NCBI GenBank assembly: GCA_050049805.1
Contig: JASFVN010000202.1
Location: 1-8,231 of the forward strand
DNA: 8,231 nt
Source of the DNA: JABDNZ01 sp050049805
Lineage (GTDB): Bacteria > Gemmatimonadota > Gemmatimonadetes > Longimicrobiales > Gaopeijiaceae
Direction of reading: 5' to 3'
The translations under genes and the position numbers were made by a program. This document shows positions 6,764-8,231 of the stretch, in pieces. Under the pieces are notes generated by a model. The model was not told where the DNA came from, searched no databases, and saw only the letters and a list, made by a program, of their open reading frames with translations. The first letter of the stretch is position 1, and each line of letters starts with the position of its first letter.

Positions 6764-8231
6764 ATGAGCTTCGACGCCTGGATCACATCAGGGGTCCTTC
6801 TGGGGACCCTGGCCCTCCTCATTCGAGGCAGGCCTGGTCCGACCATGGTGGTTTCTGGGGCCGTGGTCATCCTCCTGGGCCTGGCCGTGGTTTCTCCGGC
6901 AGAGGCCTTGTCCGGCTTTTCCAACCCGGCGCCCTTCACAGTCGCGGCGCTATACGTGGTTGCCAGAGCCGTGGAGAAAACCGGTGGGCTGCAACCCCTT
7001 CTCCGGATGCTCCTGGGAGGCTCAGGGTCCTCCACCGGGAAGCCGGGCCGGGGCTCCATGGCCCGACTCCTGGGCCCCGTGGCCGCAGCGTCGGCCTTCC
7101 TGAACAACACGCCCATCGTCGCCATGGTTTCGCCCCAGGTGGAGACATGGGCGGAGCGCAGGAGCCGAAGTCCTTCGTACTACCTCATGCCCCTCTCCTT
7201 CGCCTCCATCCTCGGGGGAGTTGTCACCGTCATTGGAACCTCCACCACCATCGTCGTCTCCGGACTTCTGGAGGCCCACGGCCTGCCGGCCATCGGAATG
7301 TTCGAGATCTCTCAGGTCGGCCTGCCTCTGGCCTTCTTCGGGATCCTCTTCCTTCTCCTGTTCTCTCCCATCCTCCTCCCGGCCCGGCGTGGTTCCTTGA
7401 GAGAATTCGAGGAGGAGTACAAGGAATACACGGTGAACATGGTGGTGAGGCCCGGCGGGCCGTTCGACGGGAAGGCCGTGGAGGAATGCAAACTCCTGCA
7501 TCTCGAAGGCGTCTTCCTCGCGGAGGTGAGGCGGGGTGGCGAGATCATCGCTCCGGCTTCTCCCCAAACCCACCTGCAGGGCGGCGACCTCCTGACCTTT
7601 GCGGCCCGGGCAGATATGGTCCTGGACCTCAAGAAGCTGAGGGGTCTGCAGTCCGCCGAGTCCGAGCACGCGCTGGAAGTGAAGGAGCCGGGCCACACCT
7701 ACTTCGAGGTCGTGGTGGGGGCCGATTCGCCGCTGGCTGGGAGGAACCTGAGGGAGATCGGCTTTCGACAGGAATACCGGGCGGTGGTGTTGGCCCTTCA
7801 CAGGTCCGGGGAGCGCTACAGGGGAAAGCTCGCGGAAGTGCCGCTCAGGGTCGGGGACACCCTGATCCTCCTGGCCGGGCCCCAGTTCCGGACCCTTTGG
7901 CGCCATCGCAGGGACTTCCTGGTGATCAGCCACCTGGGAGGGGCTCCTCCGGCCTCAACCAGGGAGGCCTTCCTGGTATTTGGGGTCCTGATCGGTATTG
8001 TGGCTTCGGCGGCTACCGGCGTCCTTCCCATTCTCCAGGGATCGCTGCTGGGGGCATTCCTCCTGGTGGCGACGAAGGTGATGACCCCTCGGGAAGCCCT
8101 GGAAGCGGTGGACCTGGGGGTGATCTTTCTCATCGCCGGAGCCTTCGGAATCGGTGCGGCCATAGAGGGTTCCGGCCTCGGGAACACCCTGGCTCAGGGT
8201 GTCATGGGCCTCGTGGGCGGATTCGGGGCCC
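6764..8231 (+). CDS. SLC13/DASS-type permease with two TrkA-C domains (3' end outside window)
   Basis: The frame stays open from ATG 6764 to the window end, giving 489 residues; family members are about 590-620, so roughly 100 or more are missing. The start is preceded by GAGGGG. Order: membrane segments at about 6-20, 27-45, 55-70, 99-123, 140-168 and 183-205; cytoplasmic TrkA-C (RCK_C) domains at about 220-290 and 308-390; then further membrane segments from about 401. AAASAFLNNTPIVAMVSP (107-124) and GGVVTVIGTSTT (151-162) are the hallmark helical-hairpin loops of SLC13-type permeases. The TrkA-C pair (QGGDLLTFA at 272-280, RVGDTLILLAG at 362-372) shows the usual GD-x-L core. Family members import sulfate, dicarboxylates or related anions with sodium in the inner membrane, and TrkA-C domains usually bind a small regulator. 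Thr162 replaces the Asn common in GTSTN. Substrate cannot be assigned. Confidence 0.9.
   Translation, partial: MSFDAWITSGVLLGTLALLIRGRPGPTMVVSGAVVILLGLAVVSPAEALSGFSNPAPFTVAALYVVARAVEKTGGLQPLLRMLLGGSGSSTGKPGRGSMARLLGPVAAASAFLNNTPIVAMVSPQVETWAERRSRSPSYYLMPLSFASILGGVVTVIGTSTTIVVSGLLEAHGLPAIGMFEISQVGLPLAFFGILFLLLFSPILLPARRGSLREFEEEYKEYTVNMVVRPGGPFDGKAVEECKLLHLEGVFLAEVRRGGEIIAPASPQTHLQGGDLLTFAARADMVLDLKKLRGLQSAESEHALEVKEPGHTYFEVVVGADSPLAGRNLREIGFRQEYRAVVLALHRSGERYRGKLAEVPLRVGDTLILLAGPQFRTLWRHRRDFLVISHLGGAPPASTREAFLVFGVLIGIVASAATGVLPILQGSLLGAFLLVATKVMTPREALEAVDLGVIFLIAGAFGIGAAIEGSGLGNTLAQGVMGLVGGFGA

Noticed and set aside
7022..7933. 303-codon open frame on the - strand inside the permease
   Set aside because: The + strand frame encodes conserved SLC13 loops and two TrkA-C domains here; the antisense product is Glu/Gly/Asp-rich with no domain.

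Overview
The window is an 8.2-kb piece of a G+C-rich chromosome (roughly 60-65% in the genes by eye) carrying five protein-coding genes, two of them cut by the window ends. I see no rRNA, tRNA, CRISPR array, insertion sequence, integrase, phage gene or origin. The combination of an M6-type metalloprotease ending in a short Asn/Asp/Gly-rich dockerin-like tail, an M14 peptidase with a C-terminal amidotransferase-like domain, and Asp-following lipoprotein cysteines suggests a Gram-negative (diderm) bacterium, most like Gemmatimonadota. That assignment is a family-level impression, not a search result.

Layout. Bases 1-518 (+) hold the C-terminus of a secreted M6-like (immune inhibitor A-type) metalloprotease. 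Its TGA stop overlaps by four bases (ATGA) the start of a lipoprotein 5'-nucleotidase/metallophosphoesterase (515-1960, +). An 86-bp gap without a recognisable terminator separates this pair from two genes on the opposite strand: a lipoprotein alpha/beta-hydrolase of the esterase type (3801-2047, -), preceded by an M14 zinc carboxypeptidase (start chosen at 6502, ends 3878, -). These two are 76 bp apart and probably co-transcribed. A roughly 260-bp divergent intergenic region (6503-6763) follows, with locally lower G+C and several small dyads. After it comes an SLC13/DASS-type permease with two TrkA-C domains (6764 to beyond the window end, +). The permease gene is easy to miss because it has no stop codon in the window.

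How the genes fit together. Four adjacent genes encode exported hydrolases: two peptidases, a nucleotidase and an esterase-like enzyme. Next to them is an anion/dicarboxylate-type transporter. This fits extracytoplasmic scavenging of peptides, nucleotides and esters by a heterotroph, but a shared pathway is not demonstrated and the two strands are probably separate transcription units. I found no convincing evidence of a new defence, mobile or signalling system. The points most worth checking are an Asn in place of the usual Gln/His at a nucleotidase metal-binding position, a Thr in place of the usual Asn in the permease's first ion/substrate loop, the glutaminase-lacking amidotransferase-like domain on the carboxypeptidase, and the unusual divergent intergenic region.
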